Below, in pieces: positions 11,515 to 21,916 of a stretch of 64,000 nt of DNA. Each line of letters starts with the position of its first letter. Position 1 is the stretch's first letter. The stretch spans positions 1 to 64,000 of the forward strand of contig JANFNE010000036.1 in the NCBI GenBank assembly GCA_024867545.1. The letters run 5' to 3'. Origin of the DNA: Phytopythium helicoides (lineage: Eukaryota; Oomycota; Peronosporomycetes; Pythiales; Pythiaceae). The position numbers and the translations under genes are program-made. The notes under the pieces were generated by a model, which was not told the origin of the DNA, did not search any database, and saw nothing but the letters and a program-made list of their open reading frames with translations.

Positions 11515-13630
11515 TCACGATATGCAACAATCACCACCAGTTGATTCGCCGGCGATGCTCCTCCGCATGCCACGGAACCTCCCTTGATTTGGCTGTGGCT
11601 GTTGTGGCTGTTGCTGCTGCTGTACCGCTTGATGCTGTTGCTGAAGCTGAGCAGTCTGGGCATCGAGCTGCCGCTTCTGTTGAGCATAATACAGCGCTGC
11701 CTTGCGCTGCGCTTCCATTTCTTCTGCTGACACAATTACTTCACCATCGACGATCACCGGCACATATTCGTCTTCACTGGTTTCACGCTGACCGCCATAC
11801 GACTCGTCATTCTCGCTGATATTTGCGGAGCCTCCGTCGCGATCCGCACCTATCGGCTGCAGGGAACGAGGGGCAATGTTGACGATCGTGCCACCTTTGG
11901 CTCGCTGAGCATGCACCTCTTCCTCTTCTTGGAGTCGCAGTGCAAGCAAGTAGTCAGGATCAAGATTCTGCTTGTCTTTGCGCGATTGGTCAGCACTGTG
12001 CTGAACTGCTCGAGTTTCATCTTGACCATCGGAAGTGCTGTGGTAATCGTTGTCAGATGCAGATGACACTTCTCGGCTGCTCTCATCTGGAATATTAGCG
12101 CCATCAGCAGCAGCAGCACCAAGCGCTTGAAATGACTGGTCTGAAGAATTGAACAGAGGGTCATCTTGACGGTGCGAATACAACGTCTGTTGTCTCTCGG
12201 ACGAACCGACCCGGCGGAAGTTGGCGTCGACATATTCAGTGTCACCATCGATCTCGTTAAGACGCTCCCACACAATGCTGGGTTCGTCCAGATAGCCTGC
12301 ATCGGTAGCAAGCAGATACAGCGCTCCTTCGTACTGCAGTCACATCCAAGTATTGTTAGCTCAGTGTTTGCATCGTACGGAGAACAAAAAAATGGGACAA
12401 ATTACCTTAAAAAGCGTCGAAAAATGGTTGTTGCGGAAGAAGACGCACAACTGACGTTCTCGGATGTCTTCGTGGAGCTTAACAAGCCCATAGTACGTGA
12501 GCTGACTTGCCGTACTATTGAAAAACTCTTCGAGAATTGGGCCTTCTTCAAGAAGAGTCGTTGCGGTGTCTACTGCATCTGCATCACTCAAGTGTCGTTC
12601 CTTCACAAGAGTCTCGACAGTCTTTTGGGAAGGGCTCTTCTTCGGAGTTGACGATGGAGATCCTCCAGGAGTTGAATTGCTTAAGGGTTGCGTGACGTCG
12701 ATGGTCAAGCCGGCGACCCCAGCTCCATGGAACTCGAGCGTCTCCACTGGAATAGTCGACGGAGGAGCTTGTTCAATAGCAATCGCGCTGAAAGAAGGAC
12801 CCGAGTCTGGCGACGACCCAGAAGTCTCGGATCCGGTAGTGGCGCTAGTAGGAGCCTCCTTGCCTTCAGTTTCTTCTGTCATCAGCACACCCCGGTAATC
12901 GACAAGCCGCTCGATCAGTTCGTTGTACGATTTGTTCCCCACGACGCGCAGCTGTCGAGTTCCATGTGAGTTCCAAGTCGTCCATGATCAGAAATCGCAG
13001 TACAAAAAGACTTACCGTCGCAGTATCTTGCTGGTCGATCAGCCACCCGTGGACGAGCTGGATGTCCAGCATATCGAAGACGGCGCACGCGACCGTGTAT
13101 TCAAAGTCGGTGATGCTAACATCGAGAAACAAAAATGTAAGCCAACACTACCATCACAACGACGACAATCCCCCCATGGCTGCTTACTTGTGGAAGCGCA
13201 CATTGACATCGAGCCCCACGAACATGCTGGGGAGCAGTTGGCGGACATCCTTCAGCGTCTTTTCCTGTGTCAGCCGCTCCAGCTCCGTCCCGTTCGTAAG
13301 CTGCCTCACGGTTCGGATCCATCGTCAGCACAGTACCACACACACACAGCACATCCGCATTGACCACAGACGCACCGGGGGATTGGTGTCGACGATACGG
13401 CGGTGCACGATGGCGAGCAGGTCGCGGGCTGAGACAAAGTCTCCGTCCGTCGTGAGCTCCTTGAGCGACAAATGGCCGCGCAGCAGCAGCACGTTGGCCA
13501 CAGCCAGCAGCGGGCACGGGCCGTTGATGTTCTGGCAGATGTAGACGACGTCCTTGCCCAGGAAGCTCGAGCGTTTGAGCGCATACCACTCGTCCATGGC
13601 GGCGCGCGCGATGCTAAATGGCCGAGGCAA
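11515..13630 (-). CDS. MINDY-family (FAM63/DUF544) deubiquitinase
   Basis: Exons on the minus strand: 13630-13376, 13300-13188, 13115-13016, 12951-12406, 12333-11515 (1833 nt, 610 aa). Introns are 64-75 bp, all GT..AG. The catalytic region has QNINGPCPLLAVANVLLLRG (catalytic Cys in NGPCPLLA), GLDVNVRFHN, ITDFEYTVACAVFDMLDI, LVHGWLIDQQ, GNKSYNELIERLV and FFRNNHFSTLFKYEGALYLL with the catalytic His in RNNHFST. These match MINDY-1/2, which trim K48-linked polyubiquitin. A Ser/Pro/Thr-rich insertion (about aa 178-260) separates the halves. The C-terminal third is acidic, then Gln-rich (CAG/CTG-rich DNA near 11595-11660), and ends CCIS, a possible CaaX farnesylation box. Start MPRPFS is used; MDEWYALKRSS eleven residues later is an alternative. 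Confidence 0.92.
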
Positions 13631-13855
13631 GGAGCTGTAGCTTCCCCCCGAGGTCAGTTTATGTTGGATTCAGTATGCAACCCGCGCGAAGATGACGCCG
13701 ATAGCGATCCGAAGACGAGGGCGCTATATTCGGACTGAAAATGTCCACTATTTGTCGCAGGTAATACTAGGAATGTATGCGGGCTTGTGTTGAGGTGGAT
13801 TGTACTTCGTAGCTGCTCGCTGCCTACAGTATTCAGTGTCCAAAACAGCACCAAG

Positions 13856-14390
13856 ATGGCCGAGGAGGAGCGCAAGATGCCCGAGCTGCGCGACCCGCGC
13901 GTGCCGCGGTTCCCGGTCGTGTTCGAGCAGCCGACGTTCCAGCAGGTGCGCGACAACATCTCGACCAGCGACTACGCGCAGAGCGCGCTGCTGGGCGCGG
14001 CCTGCTTCCCCATGGGCTACCTCGTCGGTGCGTCATTTTCGCTTGAGTTTTTTTGGCCAATTTTCCATGTTGAAAAAATCGCCACGCCGGACGCGAGCTT
14101 GTCACATCTGACGATTTGCGTGCTCATGGACTCCTGCGGTGGCTGCTGCTGTGGTGATGGGGATCTTTTTTTCCTCGGTGCTTTGATGGACGCCTTCCTG
14201 CGCTTTGCGACGAGCAGCCAGGCAGATCGACCGAAGCATGGCGAGGCCCGGCATGTGGTTCACGGGCGTGCTGGGCTGCGTGGGCACGCTCATGCTCGCG
14301 TACCAGAACTCGCAGCTGCGGCTGCAGGGCTTCGGCCGCAACGACCAGGAGGTCGAGCGCTACCTCAAGCCTCGCCGCGAGTCTTCCTAG
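13856..14390 (+). CDS. NADH:ubiquinone oxidoreductase (complex I) 21 kDa subunit-like protein
   Basis: Exons 13856-14027 and 14218-14390 (345 nt, 114 aa). The protein resembles fungal/plant complex I 21 kDa (NUXM-type) subunits: FPVVFEQPTFQQVRDNISTSDY, a hydrophobic stretch ALLGAACFPMGYL, then RPGMWFTGVLGCVGTLMLAYQNSQLRLQG-type text (second membrane span plus the family's AYQ.S.LR..G signature) and a charged tail. It would be a small inner-mitochondrial-membrane accessory subunit. The splice phase (G|CC) is the only acceptor tested that keeps frame without losing residues; CTC|gtcggt with acceptor ggcag|ATC is a second possibility that shortens the protein slightly. Divergently transcribed from MINDY with 225 bp between starts. 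Confidence 0.82.
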
Positions 14391-14547
14391 AGCAGACAAG
14401 CAGGTCCATAGTGTTGTCGGGTGGTGGAATTACCGATTTGCTATAGAAAACCGTCCCAATCGATATTCACACACCCCTATTATTAGTTTGGAGCACCAAA
14501 TTTTGTTGGTTGGCTGGAAAATGGCAGGGGGAGGCGACGCCTTGGCG

Positions 14548-14562
14548 CGCCTCATTCTCCTA
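14548..14562 (+). promoter_or_regulatory. Oomycete Inr-like core promoter of RPS11
   Basis: CGCCTCATTCTCCTA matches the oomycete initiator (YTCATTYY) and sits about 20-30 bp upstream of the RPS11 ATG at 14580, where transcription start sites of these genes are expected. Confidence 0.5.
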
Positions 14563-14579
14563 GAAACCCATCGACAACC

Positions 14580-15492
14580 ATGGAGCACGTTGACCAGGTA
14601 GGCTGAGGCTCTGTCCCCAGCCAGCGACGCTCCGCAGCAAGTTCAGGTGCGGGCAGGAGGTCGGCGGAGCTCGCAGCAGCCGTTGGCGCTGCTGCGGCCC
14701 GTTGGTCCGTCGGTTGTTGGCGATGCGAGGCCACCGAGGAGCGATCGTGGGCGCCGGTCGGTCCGCCTGCCAGTGAAGGAACCACTGGGAGGCGGACGCG
14801 GGCCTTCTGGAAGCCGTGGCTAGCTAGTTGGCGGGGTGATGGCCCACCAAGGCTGTTATCCATCACTCAACAATGAAACACCCGACTCATCATCGGCAGA
14901 AGGACGAGAGACCTCCGCCCGCGTCCTGCTCGCTTGTCGGGCGGGCGCTCGGCAGTCGGCGACGACCGACGTGAGGCTGCTGACCACGCCACTAACCGAC
15001 ACTGCCCTGTTCTCTGTGCTGCTATGACAGACCGAGCGCGCTTACCAGAAGCAGGACGGCGTCTTCCTCGCCAGCAAGAAGTTCGCCGGCAAGAAGAAGG
15101 GCCCGCGCTTCTACAAGGAGGTGGGCCTTGGCTTCAAGACGCCCAAGGCCGCCATTGAGGGCCAGTACGTGGACAAGAAGTGCCCGTTCACGGGCAACAT
15201 CTCGATCCGCGGCCGTATCCTCAAGGGCGTTGTGCTCTCGACCAAGATGAAGCGCACCATCATCGTCCGCCGTGACTACCTGCACTTCGTCAAGAAGTAC
15301 AAGCGTTTCGAGAAGCGCCACAAGAACGTGGCTGCCCACGTGTCGCCCGCCTTCCGTGTCAAGGAGGGTGACGTCGTCACGATCGGCCAGTGCCGCCCGC
15401 TCGCCAAGACGGTGCGCTTCAACGTGCTCGAGGTCGAGGCCGCTTCGGAGACCAAGCCCATCAACGTGCGCAAGCAGTTCCGCCAGTTCTAA
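14580..15492 (+). CDS. RPS11: 40S ribosomal protein uS17 (RPS11)
   Basis: Exons 14580-14597 (MEHVDQ) and 15031-15492 (480 nt, 159 aa). The family is unmistakable: [79 protein letters not shown] and [20 protein letters not shown]. The first exon encodes only six residues and the intron is 433 bp, far longer than other introns in this window. A tiny first exon with a long first intron is common in ribosomal protein genes. GC- and codon-bias-rich, as expected for high expression. Confidence 0.96.
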
Positions 15493-15646
15493 GTGCATTG
15501 GCTAGTTGAGCACCTACTCAGCGTGCCTAGCCCGGCCGCTTCCAGGAAAGCTACGCATCGTAACTAAAAACACGCTACGAGTGTCGTTGGGGTTTTCATT
15601 TTCCTTTTGTCGCATTGGATTTTTGTGTGGTGGGAGCATCACTAGC

Positions 15647-18600
15647 CTATTGGTATGCACCGCGCTCGTCCTCAAACTCGTCGTCGCGTTCCTCGGACAG
15701 CAAGAAAGAACCAAAATCGTCTGGGTACTCGGCGTGCTGTCCAAACAGGCTCAGCAATACCGGCAGCAGCACAAGACCGTGGAAAAAGCCGAGCACGACA
15801 ATTCCCATGTACATCCGGAAGAAGTAGACCCGGAACAACATCGACGGCGCGAACGCCAACACCCCGATGCCGCAAAACTTGGTCAGCGTGATGCCCGACA
15901 GGATCGAGCCACCGACGGTTGCCAGCGCGTTCGCGGCGTGGTCGTTGCCAGAAAAGCGGCTTACACCGTGCAACTTCTGCGAGTACGCGAACTGATGCGC
16001 CGTATGCACGCAGAACTCGACACCGAGACCAACGCATGCGAGAAGGTTGACCACCGAAACTGCGTTGATTGCCGTTGAGACGCTCGATAGCTCGTTCCAC
16101 GCGTACAAAAAGCCAATTTGCGTGACGGTCATTGACAGCACGCACAGACCGACGAGCACGCTGAGGCGCACGTTCTGCTCCATCAGCATGAAGACTGCCA
16201 CCAAGACGACGGCAAGTGCGAGCAAGATGCTCTGCAGCGCAATACCCTGAATGTAGGTGTACTGCTCGTAGTAGACGAAAGTGAGCGCGTACGGGAACGC
16301 AGGGCCGACGCTGTCATCCGCGAGATCGTGATGTCGGCGACTCCACTTACTTGTGAGGTCATGAAGGTAGAAGTAGGAGTTGACAAACATTGTCTGGTTG
16401 GACATGGCACTCAGCTGGAAGCGGAATCGAGAGCCAGCAATGCCAACAACCGGTCGCTCGAGATCCACAGGGTCCTCATTCACGGAGGTATCGTACTGGA
16501 AAACAATGTCACTCTCGAACTGTGCACCGCACAAACCATAGTGCTGGCAGCACTGAGAGTCAATCGAGATCTGGGTGAAGTTGCGCACAAGCGGGAAGAA
16601 GAGAGCATCGGGCGTCACCTCGCTGTCCATCACGGAGTTTGACTCCAGCGCAGCATGGTCGTTAAACCTCAGCAGCTCACCAGCCAAGTCAGCGCGTAGT
16701 CGAGGCGTCTCGAGTCCGTCAAAGACTGAACTAGTGCGGATATCGCGAGGCCACTTGTTTCCAGTTGCCGAGCTCGTGTTCTGTGCCAGCTCGTATTTGA
16801 AGGGTGCCAAAGGCTGCTCGGGGCAGTCACATTGGTGCGATTGGATCTTATCGCGCAAAAAGTACCGCAGCTGGCGCCACTGGTTGAAGGTTTGCAGCCA
16901 CGACGACACAGGTAGCTGAACAAATTCTTTGAGGTTGCCCAGATCGCTTGCGAGATCATGCGCATCGATTTGCGCCGCAGCGTCAGTGTAAACAAGCTCA
17001 TTGCCAAGAACAACGTAGCCCAAGGGCCCTGCTTCTCCATACTTGGTCTGCATTTCGAAGTACTTGTGCAAGTAGAAATCGGTTGGGACCGCCAACTCTT
17101 GATCGAGGCCAAGCTGCAGCTGCGAGAATCCCAGTCCACTTAGAGCAAGTAGAAAGGTTGCCAAGACGAGAACAGCAAACTTTGTGGATCGCTTCAGCAG
17201 AGCCGGGGCGTATTTTTTGGCAATAAACCACTGGATCCGGCCACCTTCGATACTCTCTGCTTGCTGGCGTCTTGCAGACCCCGTCCTACTGATAGATGGA
17301 CGCTTCTTCGGCGCAAAAATGACTGTCTGCTTCACAAACGGTAGCAAATCGTACCGGCGAGCGTGAACTCGCTTAGTATCCAAGATGAGAGCAGCTGCAA
17401 ACCACGTCATTTGAAGGGCAAAGTCAGCAACGACAGCAATCGCAGCGACAACGCAGAAGCTCGTCAAAGCCGGAATCTTGGTGAGTGCACCAACGAGAAA
17501 TGCCAACGTCTCAGCGACAGCAGCGACGACAATCGACGGACCAACATTCGTCATGGTCTCGCCCAAGATCTGTGCCAGCATCATGTTGTCGAGTTGGACG
17601 CCTTCCCCAGAGCGTAGCATCGACAGGCGGTCAAATTCGTTGGTGAGGATGAACATGTTGTCGACGCCGATCGCCAAAATGAGGAATGGAACGACCTCGA
17701 GTGTGATCATTGTCACCTCCATGCGGAACAGCGAGCTGACTCCCATGGCAACGCCCAACGCCAGCAGCACAATGATAATCCCAGTCATACCGAGGCCAAA
17801 CCGAGAGTGCACAGGGTCCGTGAACTTGCCGAGAGACATTGACACATACAGGAACATGACTAAGTAGCTGACGACGACGACGAATGCGTTCTGCTTGGTC
17901 TGCACAACAAGCGAGTCGGGAACAGACCGCTCAGCCATGTACGTGAGCTTCATTCCATCGAATGAGTTCTCTGCACCATCGCCGGCGCTGCTTGAAGAGC
18001 TCGCAAGCGAGATGCCTTCACTTTCTGCGATGGCAAGGAACACGTCCCTTTCCCATTGCTCCACATTTGCCGTGTAAGTATCGTTGTCGGGATAGTTGTG
18101 CAGCAAAAACGTCACCATGAGCGCTTTAGCTTTTGGCGTTGCTTCTCCACACGGGTCAGGGTTTTGGTGGCAATCGTCGCGCTCGATACCTCCAAACACA
18201 ACGTTGCGCATGACTGGCACACCATTCTGGTCCATACAGGGCGAGAACTTCTTGAGCGTCTCATCGGTCGTCTGGCACGCCGTCGTGAGCTTGATGTCCG
18301 GGTCCTCTGCTAGCAGCTTGGCGTCTCCGCGCCAGAACTGGAACGGGCTCGTCACAAGGCATCCCTTGCCCTTGATAGGTCGGTAGCAAAAGTCCCCGAG
18401 CGACAGCGAGTCGTTGCTGCCCTCGGCGACCACGCTCGCGCGCTCGATCGCCGTCTGCACCTGCGCCATCTTGAGCAGGTACTTGCGCTGCACGAGGTCT
18501 GTCGCGCTCTCGTTTCTGAGCGAGCAAGTGTCTTCGCCTTCGTCTCCTCCAGCCAAATCACCCAGACCGCCGCCATCCACGTAGAAGATGAGCTGGTTGA

Positions 18601-18808
18601 TGCGGAAAAAGGGGCCGAAGAGCTGGTTGAAGCGCGCCTGCTCGCGCGCCGCCACGCTGTCGGGCGGCACCCAAATGCCGTGCGGGTCCGTCTGCACGCG
18701 CATCTCCAGCAGTCCAAGGCACAGCAGCAGGCTCAGCGACAGCGCGGAGAGCGCCACGGCCACAGGGCGGCGCGCACACAGCGCGCCGAGCGCGTAGAAG
18801 GCGCCCAT
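15647..18808 (-). CDS. NPC1/Patched-like RND-family sterol-sensing membrane protein
   Basis: 1053 aa from ATG 18808 (MGAFYALGALCARRP); the frame is open upstream to 18898. It aligns in outline with NPC1 from its second membrane span on: first span VAVALSALSLSLLLCLGLL, then QARFNQLFGPFFRINQLIFY, a Cys-containing luminal loop, FLYVSMSLGKF, a sterol-sensing domain (about aa 300-470) with VVPFLILAIGVDNMFIL, a second luminal loop, and a second RND bundle with NAVSVVNLLACVGLGVEF. Two RND halves with large luminal loops suggest cholesterol/sterol or lipid export from endolysosomes. The N-terminal cysteine-rich sterol-binding domain of classical NPC1 is not present in this frame and was not found just upstream. 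No intron. Confidence 0.9.
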   Translation of the reverse strand: MGAFYALGALCARRPVAVALSALSLSLLLCLGLLEMRVQTDPHGIWVPPDSVAAREQARFNQLFGPFFRINQLIFYVDGGGLGDLAGGDEGEDTCSLRNESATDLVQRKYLLKMAQVQTAIERASVVAEGSNDSLSLGDFCYRPIKGKGCLVTSPFQFWRGDAKLLAEDPDIKLTTACQTTDETLKKFSPCMDQNGVPVMRNVVFGGIERDDCHQNPDPCGEATPKAKALMVTFLLHNYPDNDTYTANVEQWERDVFLAIAESEGISLASSSSSAGDGAENSFDGMKLTYMAERSVPDSLVVQTKQNAFVVVVSYLVMFLYVSMSLGKFTDPVHSRFGLGMTGIIIVLLALGVAMGVSSLFRMEVTMITLEVVPFLILAIGVDNMFILTNEFDRLSMLRSGEGVQLDNMMLAQILGETMTNVGPSIVVAAVAETLAFLVGALTKIPALTSFCVVAAIAVVADFALQMTWFAAALILDTKRVHARRYDLLPFVKQTVIFAPKKRPSISRTGSARRQQAESIEGGRIQWFIAKKYAPALLKRSTKFAVLVLATFLLALSGLGFSQLQLGLDQELAVPTDFYLHKYFEMQTKYGEAGPLGYVVLGNELVYTDAAAQIDAHDLASDLGNLKEFVQLPVSSWLQTFNQWRQLRYFLRDKIQSHQCDCPEQPLAPFKYELAQNTSSATGNKWPRDIRTSSVFDGLETPRLRADLAGELLRFNDHAALESNSVMDSEVTPDALFFPLVRNFTQISIDSQCCQHYGLCGAQFESDIVFQYDTSVNEDPVDLERPVVGIAGSRFRFQLSAMSNQTMFVNSYFYLHDLTSKWSRRHHDLADDSVGPAFPYALTFVYYEQYTYIQGIALQSILLALAVVLVAVFMLMEQNVRLSVLVGLCVLSMTVTQIGFLYAWNELSSVSTAINAVSVVNLLACVGLGVEFCVHTAHQFAYSQKLHGVSRFSGNDHAANALATVGGSILSGITLTKFCGIGVLAFAPSMLFRVYFFRMYMGIVVLGFFHGLVLLPVLLSLFGQHAEYPDDFGSFLLSEERDDEFEDERGAYQ

Positions 18809-20218
18809 GGTGGTCAAAGGGGGAATTGAAGGTGCTTCTCTCGAAGGATGAGGCCGTGCTATGCACGGTGATGGTATGGATTTGAACTGCAACCTCATTG
18901 CAAGGATTCACGAATCTGGCGGCTGGAGTCGTCGAGGGAACCCGAGATCGTCTTTGCGCTGATGTGCGATAGCGGTGGCGACAGCTTTGCGGGATCGACT
19001 CGCTGCTGGACTTGATTTGGCAATTTGCTATAAAGCTTCGTCTAAGCGCGTCAAAGCAGGATTGAAAAGCTGTACAACGAGCAACGTACCGCTGTCGAGA
19101 GCGGACTTGCACTGTCGCTTCCTAGAGCCCAAGCATAATGGTGCAGTGGTGGCTGGCACTTTGATGAGCCACAAAGTCCCGAGTTAGCCGGCTTTGCTCA
19201 CCATCAAGAAGCCTGTCTGTGTGGTTCAAGTTGAACCTATTCTCTGGATTCTGTCCATAATATTGCATGAACCCCACAGATTTCACACTGTCTAGGCCTA
19301 GCAGCAATGGATGCAACAAATGCATTCGTCGCCAGCAACGTATTATGTCGCGTCGACATGAAGTAACGTCTTGATGTTGTTTCGGTGAGCGGCTGTGGTG
19401 GCTGCGGTTCATGTGCTTAGCGATCCTTTTCTTCGCCGAGCAGTGGCGACGGCAATTGAAACGCCAAGTTCTTTCGAACATAAAGAAGGATTGGACGCGG
19501 TATCTGCATTGTCTGGGTAATGTAAGGAGATGTTGCACGATATCCCCATACACTCTGAGAATCATAACGTCACCTAAAAGGATATGCCTATTTGGCAGCG
19601 CAGTTTTGATCGAAACCAACATCGACGCAGGATTTAGAGTAGATGTGAGCAGTTCATTCGAGATCTTTTCGCGTCGGCCTCGAGCACCGACCGATTTGGA
19701 CTCGAGTGACGCGGAGGACATCTCAAGGCACATACATCATCGAGGAAATCTCGGCGAGGATCCACTCTTCTCGTATTGCTGACGTCTGACTGCGCGTTCG
19801 TAAACGTTCGAACAGTAATCACGGCCGACCATTTAGCAGCGTCAACACCAGCCATTACCGAGCTGTCGACTCGCAACCAGCGTCGAATTATGTAATCTTT
19901 GGGTGGACGAACGGACGTGTGTCGAGGACACGTGATTGAACTGGCAAATCTCGTGATCCCCATATGCACTACAGGAAACGGGGTATCATGTGTCGAGCGT
20001 TATCACTGGCAAGTTTCGTGACCTTGACTGCCTTGTGGTGTGAGTTGAAGAGCCTACAGGACAGTACAGTCTCCGTTTCGAGCTCTCAGCTGTTTTTCGC
20101 TCCGCGGATAGTTCGAACAGCAACAACAACTCCTGACAAGAAGGGATTGTGGTGCCACCAATATACATCTAGTACCATAACGCATGCGGTTGTGCCACAC
20201 ACGCACACGCACACTGCC
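18809..20218. other. Intergenic region NPC1-like - secreted protein
   Basis: About 1.4 kb. A 203-codon minus-strand frame (19122-19733) lacks recognisable motifs and is not called. A perfect palindrome GGTTCAAGTTGAACC lies near 19217-19231. Nothing else recognised. Confidence 0.5.
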
Positions 20219-20249
20219 CACTCACTTCCCAACCTCCCTCATTTCCAGC
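20219..20249 (+). promoter_or_regulatory. Inr-like core promoter elements of secreted-protein gene
   Basis: Two initiator-like motifs, CTCACTTCCCAA (20221) and CCTCATTTCCAG (20236), lie 40-65 bp before the ATG at 20288. The paralogues in the 41-46 kb inverted repeat carry ACTCACTTCCCATTTCT at the same distance. Confidence 0.5.
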
Positions 20250-20287
20250 ACGTCACCAACCACTTGGAAGCCAGCCTATCTTTCCCC

Positions 20288-21019
20288 ATGAAGACCATCG
20301 CCTCTATTCTCTTCGCTGCGACTGCGCTCGCTGGCTTCACTTCTAGCGCCAGCTTGGTCAAGATGCATGTGCAGTACTCGGATGCACTCGTCAACGTCGG
20401 CAATCTTAAAATCTTCGACGCGACATGGCAGAAGATCTACGCGACCGAGGGCAACGAAAAAGGTGCCATCAACGATGACACCTACGAGACCTACTCTAAC
20501 ACCTGCAAGTCCGCAGAGGAGCCTCAAGCTGACTTGAACGTGCGCGTGGAGATGAACGGTGCGTGGGGAGCCAACGACGAGGCCGGCATCGATGAGTATC
20601 AGATGCGGGATGCCATCGTGCAGACGGCGTGGGAGGCGTACTACCAGCTCTCGGTCCAAAAGCAATACGACGTGTACTACGAGTGCCGCGGCTTCACATG
20701 GTTTGAAGCTGTTAGCTACACGCCGGACGCAGCGTGTGGCCGAGTAAGCGGTGTCGCCTGCCCGGACTCGTGCGAAAGCGGAATGTTGCAGTGCATGTAC
20801 CACTCGTACGGTATGTATCTTCCCTCCACTCTTCGTATCACCGCTTATCTTGACGATGAGCTGCTCGCGGATGACATCACCTTCACGATTAGCACCACCG
20901 CTGGAGAAGGCTTTGATGATGGTTGTGGTCTCGTCGGCACGCTCGCCTCGAACCTCGCTGGGTTCGTCCCCGTGGTGGGCTCTCTCTTCGCAGCGGGTAT
21001 TGATTTCAAGTGCAGCTAG
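20288..21019 (+). CDS. Secreted cysteine-containing protein, family A copy 1 (function unknown)
   Basis: 243 aa. Start MKTIASILFAATALAGFTSSAS gives a clear signal peptide; the frame is open further upstream but the Inr motifs lie between. The mature protein begins with KMHVQYSDALVNVGNLKIF and contains ATWQKIYATEGNEKGAINDD, NVRVEMNGAWGANDEAGI, QMRDAIVQTAWEAYYQL and CRGFTWFEAVSY. A Cys cluster (CGRVSGVACPDSCESGMLQC) and a C-terminal GFVPVVGSLFAAGIDFKCS follow. Two paralogues lie at 41406-42149 (minus) and 44865-45608 (plus), with most of these blocks and the cysteines conserved. I do not recognise the family; an apoplastic protein or effector is a reasonable guess only. Confidence 0.85.
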   Translation: MKTIASILFAATALAGFTSSASLVKMHVQYSDALVNVGNLKIFDATWQKIYATEGNEKGAINDDTYETYSNTCKSAEEPQADLNVRVEMNGAWGANDEAGIDEYQMRDAIVQTAWEAYYQLSVQKQYDVYYECRGFTWFEAVSYTPDAACGRVSGVACPDSCESGMLQCMYHSYGMYLPSTLRITAYLDDELLADDITFTISTTAGEGFDDGCGLVGTLASNLAGFVPVVGSLFAAGIDFKCS

Positions 21020-21916
21020 ACCTACTCGCTTTCATTTTGCGGAGTTTTCAAGATTGAGCTCGTGTGTTCTGCTTCGACTGGTTTTGTTTTCTCCGCGTGC
21101 GTGGTTTTGTCAAGGGATTCTCGAACGGCCCGAGCTCTGTGCTTTACTGGCGATTCTCTGTGGTTGCTGCAAGTACGTATTCGAGATAGGCAGTGTCGAT
21201 CGTGTTGGCGATTGATAGATAATTCATATCTCCTTGCACCAAATGTATTTGAACGTTGCGATCAATTGCTACGAGCTAGTCGGGTACCCTTGCTTACAAC
21301 AAGCAGCAGCCAATCACGGGAATATGTGTAGCGAACATAGTGAAATGAGGTGACCGAGATCCGACCAGCAAAGGAGCACGTTCGTGGTGTGAGCTGCACA
21401 AACAGACGCATTATTGCATCGAAAATCGGTTAGTAGTGCGAGTGAGGCGTAGTTCGCAAGATCCGACGTAAGCGGCAATAAAATGGTGGATAACTCGTTC
21501 GTCGTCTACCAGTTCGCTCGGCGGTTCTGCATCTAAGAGGAGTGGCGATGGATCGTCATTGAGTGGGTCAGTTACATTGTTGTTGCACCTCTTCTAAACC
21601 AGTATCCTCCAATCACCAATAACCCCATGTCATAAAATCTGGTATGGACTAAAAAATATCATCTTTCCAAGGCCTGATCGGGACAACGCCATATTCGAAA
21701 ATCCGACGCCGCGATGAGTCCGCCTCGCATAAGCAAAACCCCGGAGCCGTCATCACCACATCGTATCTCGGAAAGTGGCTCTACACTCGGCGTTTGTATG
21801 CCGAGGATGCGCCACGCCGAGTTTTCTCCTCGACTGGCCCGCGCCATGGCCGCCGCTGTGCCATTCCCGCTTTCTTCAAGCGCCTCACAGCCCCCGCCGC
21901 CTTCCAGCAGTCCTCA
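21020..21916. other. Intergenic region
   Basis: About 0.9 kb without a convincing gene. The START frame (next gene) is open from 21794, so up to 41 extra N-terminal residues are possible there. Confidence 0.5.

Noticed and set aside
19217..19231. GGTTCAA motif as a tRNA B-box
   Set aside because: It is part of a small palindrome, and no A-box, anticodon arm or acceptor pairing was seen around it.
19122..19733. 203-codon minus-strand open frame
   Set aside because: No motif, signal peptide or conserved-looking blocks, and odd composition; expected by chance in this base composition.
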